This document shows, piece after piece, positions 42,484 to 51,472 of a stretch of 64,000 nt of DNA. The first letter of the stretch is position 1. Every line of letters begins with the position of its first letter. The notes beneath the pieces were generated by a model. It did not search any database. It was not told the origin of the DNA and saw only the letters and a list, made by a program, of their open reading frames with translations. The DNA is from JAAXIE01 sp965263155 (GTDB lineage Bacteria; Chloroflexota; Dehalococcoidia; Lucifugimonadales; JAAXIE01): contig OZ253586.1 of assembly GCA_965263155.1 (NCBI GenBank), positions 1,116,001 to 1,180,000 on the forward strand, read 5' to 3'. The position numbers and the translations under genes were made by a program.

Positions 42484-43416
42484 TTATTTCCATGTACCTT
42501 TAAGCTTCACATGTCGTGGAGCTTTGGATGGTGCCTCTCTGGGCACTTCGTGTGTGGTGAGGTTGCGGAACTGTGGTAGGCCCATGGGTTGGAATGGGTT
42601 CTGCGCCAGAGTAACTCCCGTTCCCATCGTTCTGTATATGACCCCGTACAACAAGTCAGAGAATGAAGCAAACAGGCCCTCGGGATAGAGATTCTCGGTC
42701 CAGCCTGTCTGTCGATAGCTTGGGTCACGTGTCAGATTCCGTGTCCCCACTCCTATCACTTTGCCAGTTGTTGCGTCTATTGTTAGATATGGTGTCCGGT
42801 TGCCATACAAAACTTCCATCAGGCAGTCATCGCCCACACTATCCATGTCGTCGACGGCGAGCACGAAGCGAAAGCCACGTGGCAGGCCGCGATATGCTGA
42901 TAGCTTCCCTAGCATCCGTTGATATAGCCGCCATCCGAAGCCTCCCCAACTCTTATCTTCCGCGCCAGGGCCTAAGTGAGACCTAAACGATGTTTGAGTG
43001 CCGGGCTGTAGCACGAAACATTCGACAAGCAGGCCCTCCGTGAGGCAGTCTTTGATGTCGTCGTACGCACCAATTCCAAAGTCAGGGCACTTCGTTATCC
43101 CTTGTACACCGGGCTCGTGGTGGATTTCCCCCAGACCCGTAGGCGAGTGGTCTCTGCAAACCTTCTGCTCCCATCGACTCGCCCGGTGGTTGGTAGCGAC
43201 ATCTTTCTCTGCAGTGAAGAGTTCCCTCTCAGAACGATATCGAGACGCATAGTCAGGCCAAAGCTCTACTGGTCTGCCATCTTTATCACGATTGAATACG
43301 ACAATTGAGAGGCTCGAGGTCTCCTCGTCCGATGTCTTGGCGGAATCGGGGTGGACACACTGAATATCATTTGGATCGTATTCAATTCCGTTGATGAGTA
43401 GAGGCTTATGAGACAT
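42484..43416 (-). CDS. Unknown 310-residue protein
   Basis: No family is recognised. The protein looks soluble, mixed alpha/beta, with conserved-looking stretches such as LAVDDMDSVGDDCLMEV and YLTIDATTGKVIGVGTRN and an aromatic-rich middle (SWGGFGWRLYQRM). Codon use looks similar to its neighbours, with slightly less GC. ATG 43416 has a GAAAGACGAG-type weak ribosome site. It is separate from its neighbours by about 100 bp on each side. Confidence 0.6.
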   Translation of the reverse strand: MSHKPLLINGIEYDPNDIQCVHPDSAKTSDEETSSLSIVVFNRDKDGRPVELWPDYASRYRSERELFTAEKDVATNHRASRWEQKVCRDHSPTGLGEIHHEPGVQGITKCPDFGIGAYDDIKDCLTEGLLVECFVLQPGTQTSFRSHLGPGAEDKSWGGFGWRLYQRMLGKLSAYRGLPRGFRFVLAVDDMDSVGDDCLMEVLYGNRTPYLTIDATTGKVIGVGTRNLTRDPSYRQTGWTENLYPEGLFASFSDLLYGVIYRTMGTGVTLAQNPFQPMGLPQFRNLTTHEVPREAPSKAPRHVKLKGTWK

Positions 43417-43522
43417 TGCTCGTCTTTCGGTGGACTGCATAGGTGGATGCTACCATAACCGCCGCCTCTCACAGGCAATGGACGCCCACGTCACTGGCCA
43501 AAACTTACTCTCGCGCCCGCCC

Positions 43523-44446
43523 CTACATTTCATTCAAAAGCGCAGACAAGTCATCTGGGAGGGGAGAGGTGAAGTCGACCCACTCGCCCGTCGCGGGGTG
43601 GGTGAACGCCAGCTTGTGGGCGTGGAGGAAGTGGCGCTGTAGCAGTGGGTGCTTGTGTCCGTAGACGGCATCTCCCACCAGTGGATGACCTAGGTGGGCC
43701 ATGTGGACCCGTATCTGGTGGGTCCTTCCGGTGTGAAGGGTCACATCAAGATAGGTGGCATCGCTGAAGTGCTGGAGCACGCGGTAATCCGTGCGGGCGG
43801 TGCGTCCACCTGTCACCACTGCTATACGTTTACGATGTACTGGGTGGCGACCCAGCGGCGCGTCTATGGTGCCTTCGCTCGTTGGTATACGCCCTTGGGT
43901 CAAGGCTAGGTAGCCCTTGGCCATGGCGCGGTCCTTCAGTTGGCGGGAGAGGTGGATGTGGGCGGACTCAGTCTTGGCCACGACCATCAGGCCGGAGGTG
44001 TCTTTGTCCAAGCGGTGCACGATGCCGGGGCGTAGGTAGCCGCCGATGCCGGGCAGGTCGGGGATGAGGGCTAGGAGCGCGTTCACCAGTGTATGGGCTG
44101 GGTGCCCTGGGCCGGGATGCACCGACAGACCGGCAGGTTTGTCCAGCACCAGAAGGTGGCTGTCTTGGTACACCACATGCACCGGAATGGATTCGGGCTT
44201 GAGTTCGATGGGCTGGGGTGGTGGGACGGTGAGGGTCAGACGTTCGCCGGGGCGCAGCCTGCGGGAGGGCTTGCAGGTCGTCCCTTCCACCAGCACATGG
44301 CCGCCCTCTATGAGGGACTTGATGCGGGAACGGCTCAGGGATGGTTCGACGCGGGCGAGGTAGGCGTCCAGCCGGGGCTCATCTTGCTCGACGATGAGTT
44401 CTTGACTTGGCGTGGCTGGCTGAAGCCTTGTCTCAAGGGTTTCCAA
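43523..44446 (-). CDS. rluD: RluA-family 23S rRNA pseudouridine synthase
   Basis: The 307 residues contain an N-terminal S4-like RNA-binding domain (DAYLARVEPSLSRSRIKSLIEGGHVLVEG), HRLDKDTSGLMVVAKT with the catalytic Asp, and the C-terminal HTGRTHQIRVHMAHLGHPLVGDAVYG. It isomerises uridines in 23S rRNA and is a member of the RluD-like group. It starts inside the last 14 bases of the lspA frame, so the two are translationally coupled. The lspA-rluD pairing is very common. Confidence 0.93.
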   Translation of the reverse strand: METLETRLQPATPSQELIVEQDEPRLDAYLARVEPSLSRSRIKSLIEGGHVLVEGTTCKPSRRLRPGERLTLTVPPPQPIELKPESIPVHVVYQDSHLLVLDKPAGLSVHPGPGHPAHTLVNALLALIPDLPGIGGYLRPGIVHRLDKDTSGLMVVAKTESAHIHLSRQLKDRAMAKGYLALTQGRIPTSEGTIDAPLGRHPVHRKRIAVVTGGRTARTDYRVLQHFSDATYLDVTLHTGRTHQIRVHMAHLGHPLVGDAVYGHKHPLLQRHFLHAHKLAFTHPATGEWVDFTSPLPDDLSALLNEM

Positions 44447-45080
44447 GGTCTCGTTCCGTTGAGGCGGGGAGCACTTCCATCCACTCCCTAGCCCCGCAGT
44501 TGATGCAGCGTCTACCGCCGGGCACCGTCGTCATTGACCAGTCGCAGAAGGGGCAGTCCAAGGGCACGGCCTCTGTGTCGCGGGTTCCCCTGCCGTAGTC
44601 TCCCCGTAGCAGGACCCAAGCCAGCATGAAGATGCCTACGACGATGGAGGCGTCGGCCACGTTGAAGACGGGCCATGGGCCGATGTCGAGGAAGTCGGTC
44701 ACATGGCCGAGGCGCACACGGTCGAGGAGGTTGCCGCCTGCCCCGCCCACCTGCAGTCCGAGGCTGAGGCGCAACAGTAGTGAGGGGTTGGTGGAGTTGC
44801 GGTAGACCAGAAGGAGTACGCCGATTCCGATCAGCGAGGCGAATATCAGGGGTATGGTGAGGTCTTGGAAGAGGCCGAAGGCTGCTCCGGAGTTGTAGAC
44901 GTGGATGATGCGTACGGGGCCTTCGTAGGGGATGGACTGGCCGTAGAGCAGATTGGTGCGGACGAGGTGCTTGGTTATCTGGTCGGCAACGAATACGGCA
45001 GTGCCCAAGCAGAGGAAGAGGGAGTCGCGGTACCACGGGGCCACGGTGCGTGGCTGCTTTTCGCCCTTGGTGGCCTCCAT
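44433..45080 (-). CDS. lspA: Signal peptidase II with C-terminal zinc-ribbon-like extension
   Basis: The 215 residues comprise a normal lipoprotein signal peptidase, which removes the signal from prolipoproteins in the cytoplasmic membrane. Four hydrophobic helices are visible. The catalytic Asp pair is Asp120 (GNLLDRVRLGHVTDF) and Asp143 (FNVADASIVVG). The usual protein ends after about 165 residues. This one has about 50 more, with CPFC (176-179) and CINC (192-195), a probable zinc ribbon facing the cytoplasm. It overlaps rluD by 14 bp. The extension is in frame without a break, so it is not an artefact of a missed stop. Confidence 0.92.
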   Translation of the reverse strand: MEATKGEKQPRTVAPWYRDSLFLCLGTAVFVADQITKHLVRTNLLYGQSIPYEGPVRIIHVYNSGAAFGLFQDLTIPLIFASLIGIGVLLLVYRNSTNPSLLLRLSLGLQVGGAGGNLLDRVRLGHVTDFLDIGPWPVFNVADASIVVGIFMLAWVLLRGDYGRGTRDTEAVPLDCPFCDWSMTTVPGGRRCINCGAREWMEVLPASTERDLGNP

Positions 45081-45116
45081 GGCTACAAGGCGCCCATGTC
45101 TATTTCAGGCCCATGG

Positions 45117-45758
45117 CTACTTGAGGTTTGCGGCGAAGAAATCGGAGACGTGGCCAGCTGCTTCGATGACCAGCGGTCCCCAGAAGTGGTCTGCGCCCTC
45201 TATAACCCGATACTCGGCAGGTTGGGACATGGACTCTGCGAAGGGGCTCAGGTCTTCCAGAGGAACGGTGCGATCGCGGTCGCCGCAAACCACGAGCTTG
45301 GGGCGGCTGTCCTGGGGCAGGGCTGATTCAGGGAAGAAGCGCGGCGGCGGAGATATGAGGGCGAAGGCGCGAGACTTGCTGTACTTGGGCAAGCCCTTCA
45401 ATATCATCCCGGAGCCGAAGGAGTAGCCTGCCAGACCGACGCGTCTCCCGTCGACTCCCGGCAAGCTGCGAAAAATGTCTAGGGCTGCCTCGACGTCGTC
45501 TACCTCGCGCTCGCCTTTCGAGTGCTCGCCTTGGCTGTTGCCCACACCTCGAAAGTTGAAGCGCAGGGCGGCCATGCCACGGGTAATCAGGTCACGGTAG
45601 ATGGCCATTACCACCAAGTTGTCCATGTTCCCGCCCATGAGAGGGTGAGGGTGGCAGATTACGACGCCGGGGATATCGCCCTCCGGCTCGTCGGGCATGC
45701 CGAATGCCGCTTCCAGTTCCAACTTGCCGCTAAGAAAGGAGATAGCGCTCTGCCTCAC
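45117..45758 (-). CDS. Alpha/beta hydrolase of the dienelactone-hydrolase-like type
   Basis: This 213-residue protein has HPHPLMGGNMDN and RFNFRGVGNSQGEH at the N terminus, the nucleophile elbow GYSFGSG with Ser, CGDRDRTVP for the acid and EGADHFWG for the His. It resembles the soluble esterase or prolyl-oligopeptidase-type small hydrolases common in bacteria. The GTG at 45758 is chosen because GGAGG lies upstream. It ends 36 bp before lspA on the same strand. The substrate is unknown. Confidence 0.87.
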   Translation of the reverse strand: MRQSAISFLSGKLELEAAFGMPDEPEGDIPGVVICHPHPLMGGNMDNLVVMAIYRDLITRGMAALRFNFRGVGNSQGEHSKGEREVDDVEAALDIFRSLPGVDGRRVGLAGYSFGSGMILKGLPKYSKSRAFALISPPPRFFPESALPQDSRPKLVVCGDRDRTVPLEDLSPFAESMSQPAEYRVIEGADHFWGPLVIEAAGHVSDFFAANLK

Positions 45759-45927
45759 GGTGCCTCCTGCTCAGGCCTTGGGCTAATGTTCTTCTTGGAC
45801 ACGATTGCGCCCACGGTGATAGACTGGCTCCCCAGCTATCATACGTAGCCAGCTTGACCTTTGGCAAGAACGGTTCTTGGGCAGGCAGTGGGCGAGTGTG
45901 GGCCGGATGTAGTCAGGAGAGAGTTTT

Positions 45928-46986
45928 ATGAAGGTCTACGACCTGCGGAGCGATACCGTCACACATCCCACGGAGGAGATGCGGGCGGCCATGGCCCGGG
46001 CTGAGGTTGGCGACGACGTGATGGGGGAGGACCCCAGCGTGAACCAACTGGAGGAGATGGCGGCCGAGATGGTGGGCAAGGAGGCTGCCGTGCTGGTGGC
46101 CAGTGGCACCATGGGCAACTTGGTGTCCATACTCGCCCAGACCCAGCGGGGCGATGAGGTCGTCGCGGGCAACGAGTCCCACATATTCTGGAATGAGTGC
46201 GGTGGAGCGTCGGTGTTGGGTGGTCTTCAGTTGCGTCAGGTGGCCAACGACTACCGGGGCATGATGGACCCCGATGAGGTGGAGCGGGCCATAAGGCGTC
46301 CGGGCAACATCCACTTCCCGCGCAGCTCGCTGCTGTGTTTGGAGAACACCCACAACCGTTGCAGCGGAGGCATTCTGACGCCCTCCGACACCAAGGCGCT
46401 GTGCGATGTCGCGCACTCTCACGGTATGCAGGTACATCTGGACGGGGCCCGCATCTTCAATGCCTCGGTGGCTTTGGAAGTGCCGGTTACAGAGCTGACC
46501 AACGATGTGGACGATCTGACTTTCTGCCTCTCCAAGGGGCTTAGCGCACCTGCGGGTTCTCTGGTATGCGGGTCCCGAGACTTCGTCGACAGCGCCCGGA
46601 AATACCGCAAGATGGTGGGCGGAGGCATGCGACAGGTGGGAGTGCTGGCGGCCGCTGGAATGGTGGCCCTGAGCACTTGCGTGGAACGTCTGGCTGATGA
46701 TCACGCCAACGCCCACCGGCTGGCCCAAGGCTTGGCTGAAATACCTGGCCTTTCGGTGGACCCCGACCAAATACGCACCAATATCGTGTTCGTGGAGGTC
46801 GCTCCCTACTTGGGGCCGACCCCCGACTTCATACGGCGTATGGCCGAAGAAGGGGTCAAGGTATCCTATCCTGGCGAGCGCAACTTCCGCATGGTCACCA
46901 ACCGCCACATCACCGCTGACGATGTGGCGGAGACTCTCAGCATCGTGTCGCGAGTGGCCCGCGAGTCGGCGAGCGCTGCCCGTTAA
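45928..46986 (+). CDS. ltaE: Low-specificity L-threonine aldolase
   Basis: The 352 residues match the PLP-dependent threonine aldolase family: DLRSDTVTHPTEEM, EVGDDVMGEDPSVNQLE, ASGTMGNLVS, HLDGARIFN and the Lys in FCLSKGLSAPAGS as the PLP-binding residue. It splits threonine or allo-threonine into glycine and acetaldehyde, and also cleaves beta-hydroxy amino acids. SD AGGAGAG precedes ATG 45928. It could supply glycine next to the serine pathway genes in this window, which is inference. Confidence 0.94.
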   Translation: MKVYDLRSDTVTHPTEEMRAAMARAEVGDDVMGEDPSVNQLEEMAAEMVGKEAAVLVASGTMGNLVSILAQTQRGDEVVAGNESHIFWNECGGASVLGGLQLRQVANDYRGMMDPDEVERAIRRPGNIHFPRSSLLCLENTHNRCSGGILTPSDTKALCDVAHSHGMQVHLDGARIFNASVALEVPVTELTNDVDDLTFCLSKGLSAPAGSLVCGSRDFVDSARKYRKMVGGGMRQVGVLAAAGMVALSTCVERLADDHANAHRLAQGLAEIPGLSVDPDQIRTNIVFVEVAPYLGPTPDFIRRMAEEGVKVSYPGERNFRMVTNRHITADDVAETLSIVSRVARESASAAR

Positions 46987-47029
46987 GTCGGGCCGGTGGC
47001 GAAGGGTTCGCCGGTGACGGGACCAGACG

Positions 47030-47590
47030 ATGGCACAGGCTAAGCCGCTGGCACCAGTCGTTGTCGTGGCAGTTGCCGCCATTCTCATATGGGCTCTCTT
47101 GCCCGTAAGCAACGTCGGGGCCAACGGTTCTCATGGCGACAGTATTCAAGCGTTCTATGGAGCTGTCGGGGACTATGTGGTGAGGGTCGATGCCATTCCC
47201 ATAGTGGGAGACTTGCATCTGGTCGTCTATGTGACGGAGAAGGACGACACCTCGGAGGGCACCCCGGTGCAGGGTGCCAACGTGGAGGCAACGGCTACCG
47301 GCCCCGGCGACGAGCCGTTGCAGCTTGGACCAGCCTTCAATACCCCCCAGACAGAAAGTGATCCCAGCCTGTATTCGGTGACCCTACCTGGGGCGCTGGA
47401 AGAGGGGACTTGGGACGTGACGTTAAGGGTAGAGCCGCAGGGGTTGGAGGTCAGCTTCGATATCGACCTGCAGGAACCGCGTCAGTTCAACGAGTTGATC
47501 ATCGCCGTGCTGGCGGCTTTCGTTCTGTTCCTGGCTTGGATGTTGGTCTCTTGGAGGCGGCAGGCGGCTAGGCGACGGCGCGGTGGCTAA
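47030..47590 (+). CDS. Membrane-anchored extracytoplasmic protein (YtkA/FixH-like)
   Basis: The 186 residues have an N-terminal hydrophobic signal or anchor (PVVVVAVAAILIWALLPV), a beta-rich domain of about 100 residues with VVRVDAIPIVGDLHLVVYV and TWDVTLRVEPQG, and a C-terminal membrane helix near 158-176 followed by the basic tail RRQAARRRRGG. This topology and the GTWDVTL block resemble YtkA-like or FixH-like proteins. It converges with rarA and follows ltaE by 43 bp. Function unknown. Confidence 0.6.
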   Translation: MAQAKPLAPVVVVAVAAILIWALLPVSNVGANGSHGDSIQAFYGAVGDYVVRVDAIPIVGDLHLVVYVTEKDDTSEGTPVQGANVEATATGPGDEPLQLGPAFNTPQTESDPSLYSVTLPGALEEGTWDVTLRVEPQGLEVSFDIDLQEPRQFNELIIAVLAAFVLFLAWMLVSWRRQAARRRRGG

Positions 47591-47596
47591 CCCAGC

Positions 47597-48982
47597 TCAG
47601 GTAGTGGACTTTTCTTCCCGTTGCGACCACCACTGTCTCAGGCGTTCGGCTGCACCCTTCTCATGTCCCTGTTGAGTTGGCTCGTAGTAGCGGTGGCCTT
47701 CTAGGGACGGCGGACGGAACTCTTGCAGGACGAAATGGTCTGGGTGGTCGTGGGCGTACTGGTAGCCCCTGCCGTAGCCTGCGCCACGCATCAGGCCGGT
47801 GACGGCGTTGCGTAGGTGCAGAGGCACGGGCTCGTTGCGAGTGTTCCGCACGTCCTCTCGCGCCCGGTTGAGGGCGGCGTAGGCGGAGTTGCTCTTGGGG
47901 GCGGACGCTAGGTAGATAGTGGCCTCGGCCAAGGGTATCGCACCTTCCGGGAGCCCCACGAAGTGCACCGCTTGTTGCATCGATACTGCCAGCGACAGGG
48001 CCGCCGGATCGGCGAGGCCGATGTCCTCGGCGGCCAGAATCACGATGCGCCGTGCGATGAACATAGGATCCTCGCCTGCCTCAATCATTCGCACGAGCCA
48101 GTACATCGCAGCGTCGGGGTCCGACCCGCGCACCGATTTGATGAAGGCCGAGATGTGGTCGTAGTGCTGGTCTCCAGCCCGGTCGTAGAGGACGTTGCGA
48201 CGCTGCAACGCTTCCTTGATGGTGGGCATGGTTACGTGGCGCGCACCGTTTTCGTCGGAGGGAGTGGCGTAGCAGGCGGTCTCCAAGCCGTTCAGAGCGA
48301 CCCTGGCATCGCCGTTGGCGGTGTTCACCAAGTGACCCATGACCTCATTGTCCAGCACTGCGCCCAACTCCCCCAACCCGCGCTCGGTGTCGCTCAGGGC
48401 GCGCTCCACGATGAGACGCACGTCGTCGTCGCTTAGAGGGGTAAGGGTGAAGACGCGGCAACGGGAGAGCAGGGGGGCGATGACCTCGAAGGAGGGGTTC
48501 TCCGTGGTTGCGCCGATGAGAGTCACGGTGCCGTCCTCCACATGGGGCAGCACGACGTCCTGCTGGGACTTGTTGAAGCGGTGAATTTCGTCGACAAACA
48601 GGATGGTGGGCCCGCTCTGCTTGGCCCGTTCCACCACACGGCGCAGGTCGGCCACTCCGGAGGTCACCGCGCTGATGGCCTCGACACGAACGCCGGACAC
48701 GTCGCCGATTAGCATGGCGAGAGTGGTCTTGCCCGTGCCCGGCGGTCCCCAGAGAATGATGGAGGGCAACCGCTGCGCCTCGATGGCCCGTCGCAGCACC
48801 CGCCCCGGCCCGATGATTTCCTCTTGACCGACGAACTCCTCAAAGCTTTGGGGGCGCATCCGTGCTGCCAAAGGCGCCTGTGGGCTAGGGCCTCTCTGTC
48901 GTGGCTCCCCGCCACGAGACGTCTCGATGTCTGGCGGTATTAGCGGAGCCGTCTGGGCATTCTGCTCGCGCCTGCTTCTCAT
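47597..48982 (-). CDS. rarA: Replication-associated recombination protein A (AAA+ ATPase)
   Basis: The 461-residue protein has Walker A GPPGTGKTTLAML, Walker B ILFVDEIHRFNKSQQD, GATTENPSFE as sensor 1 and a C-terminal domain with AAEDIGLADPAAL and KSNSAYAALNRA typical of RarA/MgsA/WRNIP1. It acts at stalled replication forks. The N-terminal 40 or so residues before RMRPQSFEEFVGQEE are poorly conserved. ATG 48982 is used, while an upstream in-frame start reaches 49021. It ends 7 bp from the convergent membrane-protein gene. Confidence 0.95.
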   Translation of the reverse strand: MRSRREQNAQTAPLIPPDIETSRGGEPRQRGPSPQAPLAARMRPQSFEEFVGQEEIIGPGRVLRRAIEAQRLPSIILWGPPGTGKTTLAMLIGDVSGVRVEAISAVTSGVADLRRVVERAKQSGPTILFVDEIHRFNKSQQDVVLPHVEDGTVTLIGATTENPSFEVIAPLLSRCRVFTLTPLSDDDVRLIVERALSDTERGLGELGAVLDNEVMGHLVNTANGDARVALNGLETACYATPSDENGARHVTMPTIKEALQRRNVLYDRAGDQHYDHISAFIKSVRGSDPDAAMYWLVRMIEAGEDPMFIARRIVILAAEDIGLADPAALSLAVSMQQAVHFVGLPEGAIPLAEATIYLASAPKSNSAYAALNRAREDVRNTRNEPVPLHLRNAVTGLMRGAGYGRGYQYAHDHPDHFVLQEFRPPSLEGHRYYEPTQQGHEKGAAERLRQWWSQREEKSTT

Positions 48983-49053
48983 GGGGGTAAGTGTACAGTG
49001 CCAGCGGTGAGCCTTCCACAAGGAGCTAGGACAGCCCCTCCTTTCAGCTACTA

Positions 49054-49062
49054 TGCTATACT
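49054..49062 (+). promoter_or_regulatory. Extended -10 promoter just before trpA
   Basis: TGC-TATACT (49054-49062) fits an extended -10 and lies only 8 bp before the trpA ATG. No -35 is clear. Such spacing would give a leaderless or nearly leaderless mRNA. Confidence 0.45.
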
Positions 49063-49070
49063 GCCCAGCT

Positions 49071-49883
49071 ATGGGCAGGATTGCTGAAGCCTTTCAGCGT
49101 GTGCAGAGTGAGGGACGGACCGGGCTGGTGGTCTTCCTGACGGCGGGGTACCCTGATGTTGAGGCGACCTTCGAATTGGTGCCTGCCTTGGCTGAAGCTG
49201 GGGCGGATGTCATTGAGTTGGGCGTTCCCTTCAGCGACCCGCTGGCAGACGGAGTGACTATTCAAGTGTCCAGCCAGCGTGCCTTGGAGCAGGGCGTAAG
49301 CCTGCGCCACTGCCTCGATTTGGTGACACGTCTGCGGGACCGGGTTCCACAGACGGGGTTGCTTCTTATGGGCTACTACAACCCAGTGTTCCAGTATGGC
49401 GCATCCCAGTTTGCCGCCGACGCCCAACGGGCTGGGCTGGACGGCTTGATTATGGCCGACCTGCCTGAAGAGGAATCGGGGCCTCTGCGCGAGGAACTTG
49501 CCCCGCGAGAGATTTCCTTGGTGCCCCTGTTCGCGCCCACCAGCACCGACGCCCGCATAGCCGCTGGTTGTAAATACGCCTCCGGATTTGTCTATTGCGT
49601 CAGCCTTACGGGAGTCACCGGCACCCGTGAACAGTTGGGGGGCAATGCATTTTCGCTGGTACAACGAGTGAGGCAGCACACATCCTTACCCCTTGCCGTG
49701 GGATTCGGCATTTCGACGCGGGAGCATGTGCAGGCTGTCGGGCAGCAGGCCGATGCGGCGGTTGTAGGAAGTGCCCTGATACGTGTTCTCATGGAGTCTC
49801 CGAGGGAACGCTTGGTGGAAGATGCGAGTTCCTTTGTTGCGCAACTTCGTGGCAATGATATGCCTCGGAGAGCGATGCACTAG
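49071..49883 (+). CDS. trpA: Tryptophan synthase alpha subunit
   Basis: The 270 residues carry the full TrpA signature. FLTAGYPD comes first, then ELGVPFSDPLADG with the catalytic Glu and Asp, GYYNPVFQYG, DGLIMADLPEEE, YCVSLTGVTGTR and GFGISTREHV. It cleaves indole-glycerol phosphate and passes indole to TrpB. The ATG at 49071 has no ribosome site upstream, only the extended -10, so the message may be leaderless. A start at 49053 would overlap the promoter. The gene order trpA-aroH-DAHP synthase follows without trpB in view. Confidence 0.96.
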   Translation: MGRIAEAFQRVQSEGRTGLVVFLTAGYPDVEATFELVPALAEAGADVIELGVPFSDPLADGVTIQVSSQRALEQGVSLRHCLDLVTRLRDRVPQTGLLLMGYYNPVFQYGASQFAADAQRAGLDGLIMADLPEEESGPLREELAPREISLVPLFAPTSTDARIAAGCKYASGFVYCVSLTGVTGTREQLGGNAFSLVQRVRQHTSLPLAVGFGISTREHVQAVGQQADAAVVGSALIRVLMESPRERLVEDASSFVAQLRGNDMPRRAMH

Positions 49884-50255
49884 GTGACGGTTTGTCGTGG
49901 CATAAGGGGTGCCATCACCGTGGCGGAGAACACCCGGGATGACATTCTGCAGGCAACCGATGAGCTTTTGCGGCAACTGGTGAAGGCCAATGAAATCGAC
50001 GACCACCAAGTGGCCGCGGTCTTCTTTACGACCACATCCGACCTGAACGCCGAGTTTCCCGCAGTGGCCGCACGCCAGATAGGTTGGGACCGCGTAGCCC
50101 TCATGTGTAGTCATGAGATGATGGTTCCCAACTCCTTGTCGAAATGTGTGCGTGTGCTTATACTTGTGAACACTGTAAAAACAGATAGAGAGCTAGTACA
50201 CGTCTACTTACGAGAAGCAAAGAGGCTCCGCACCGATTTGGCCCCAGATGCCTGA
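49884..50255 (+). CDS. aroH: Chorismate mutase, AroH type
   Basis: The 123-residue protein is of the monofunctional AroH class: RGIRGAITVAENTRDDILQAT, AVFFTTTSDLNAEFPAVAAR and ALMCSHEMMVPNSL with the active-site Arg and Glu positions. It rearranges chorismate to prephenate for phenylalanine and tyrosine. The GTG at 49884 follows the trpA stop directly, so they are translationally coupled. Together with DAHP synthase downstream this is an aromatic amino acid unit. Confidence 0.93.
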   Translation: MTVCRGIRGAITVAENTRDDILQATDELLRQLVKANEIDDHQVAAVFFTTTSDLNAEFPAVAARQIGWDRVALMCSHEMMVPNSLSKCVRVLILVNTVKTDRELVHVYLREAKRLRTDLAPDA

Positions 50256-50310
50256 CGATGCTCCCTTATATCTCGTTTGACACACCGGCCCTAGAAAGGT
50301 TTGGACCCAG

Positions 50311-51339
50311 GTGATAGTTGTAATGCGCACGGATAGCACACCGGAGGAGATTGAGGGGGTCTCGCGACGCATTGAGGAGCGAGGGCTGAGACCGCAACTG
50401 TCCTCCGGGGAAGAGCGCACTGTTATCGGGGTGCTGGGGCAACCCTTCCCCGAGCTTAGAGACGAGCTTTCGACCCTGCCCGGTGTGTCCGAGGTCGTGC
50501 CCATCTCCAAGCCATACAAGCTGAGCAGCCGGGAATTCAAGCCTCATGATACTATTATAACCGTGGGCGACGCGGTCATCGGTGGTGACGACTTGGTGGT
50601 CATGGCTGGTCCCTGCTCCGTGGAGGACGAACAGCAAATGGTCTCCACGGCCATCGCGGTGAAGGCCGCTGGGGCCACGATACTTAGGGGTGGCGCGTTC
50701 AAGCCCCGCACCTCGCCATACAGCTTCCGTGGCATGGGCGTGGACGGGTTGCGCCTTCTGGCCAAGGCTAGGGAGGAGACGGGCCTGCCCGTCATCACCG
50801 AGGTGATGAGCCCTGAGGATGTGGAGACCGTTGCCACCTATGCCGACATCCTGCAGGTCGGCGCCCGTAACATGCAGAACTACAACTTGCTTGACCGGGT
50901 GGGCGAGGCCCGCAAACCCGTGATGCTGAAGCGCGGGCTCAGCGCAACCTATGAAGAGTGGCTGCTGGCCGCCGAGTATGTACTATCCGGCGGAAATGAG
51001 CAGGTGATACTGTGCGAGCGGGGCGTCAGGACCTTTGAGCCCAGCACCCGCTTCACTTTGGACATGACGGCCATACCCTCTATCAAGAGGCTGAGCCACC
51101 TGCCCATCGTCGCCGACCCCAGTCACAGCAGTGGTAAGTGGTACTTGGTGAGCCCGTTAGCCTTGGGAGCGGTGGCTGCTGGAGCACATGGCCTGATGAT
51201 CGAGGTGCATCCCAACCCTGACTTGGCAAAGTGCGACGGACCGGAGTCACTGACATTCGAGAACTTTGACAAGCTTATGAATCAGGTGAAGGATGTGGCT
51301 AGGGCGGTGGGTAAAGTACCTGCTGGCGCCTATCATTAG
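50311..51339 (+). CDS. aroF: 3-deoxy-7-phosphoheptulonate synthase (DAHP synthase, type I beta)
   Basis: At 342 residues it has an N-terminal ferredoxin-like regulatory domain of about 80 residues, as in the Thermotoga enzyme. The catalytic barrel follows, with VMAGPCSVEDEQQM, LRGGAFKPRTSPYSFRG, a KRGLSATYEEW segment and DPSHSSGKWYLVSPLALGAVAAGA. It condenses PEP and erythrose-4-phosphate, the first step of the shikimate pathway. The N-terminal domain is the usual site for feedback inhibition by Tyr or Phe. Start GTG 50311, with an ATG at 50323 possible. It lies 55 bp after aroH. Confidence 0.95.
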   Translation: MIVVMRTDSTPEEIEGVSRRIEERGLRPQLSSGEERTVIGVLGQPFPELRDELSTLPGVSEVVPISKPYKLSSREFKPHDTIITVGDAVIGGDDLVVMAGPCSVEDEQQMVSTAIAVKAAGATILRGGAFKPRTSPYSFRGMGVDGLRLLAKAREETGLPVITEVMSPEDVETVATYADILQVGARNMQNYNLLDRVGEARKPVMLKRGLSATYEEWLLAAEYVLSGGNEQVILCERGVRTFEPSTRFTLDMTAIPSIKRLSHLPIVADPSHSSGKWYLVSPLALGAVAAGAHGLMIEVHPNPDLAKCDGPESLTFENFDKLMNQVKDVARAVGKVPAGAYH

Positions 51340-51472
51340 GTGAGGCGGCAACCCTGTTTTCAGTTACCTCAGCCCTGTGCAAGACGGCCCCTAGCCCCGG
51401 CCTAAGGCATCGGAATATGGTGGGTAAGCCGCAACTCAAGCAGTTCATGCCGCGCCACAGGGTGACCTTCCA

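Noticed and set aside
45913..47124. A 403-residue His/Arg-rich minus-strand frame over the threonine aldolase gene
   Set aside because: It is the antisense shadow of a well-supported gene and has no family pattern or start context.
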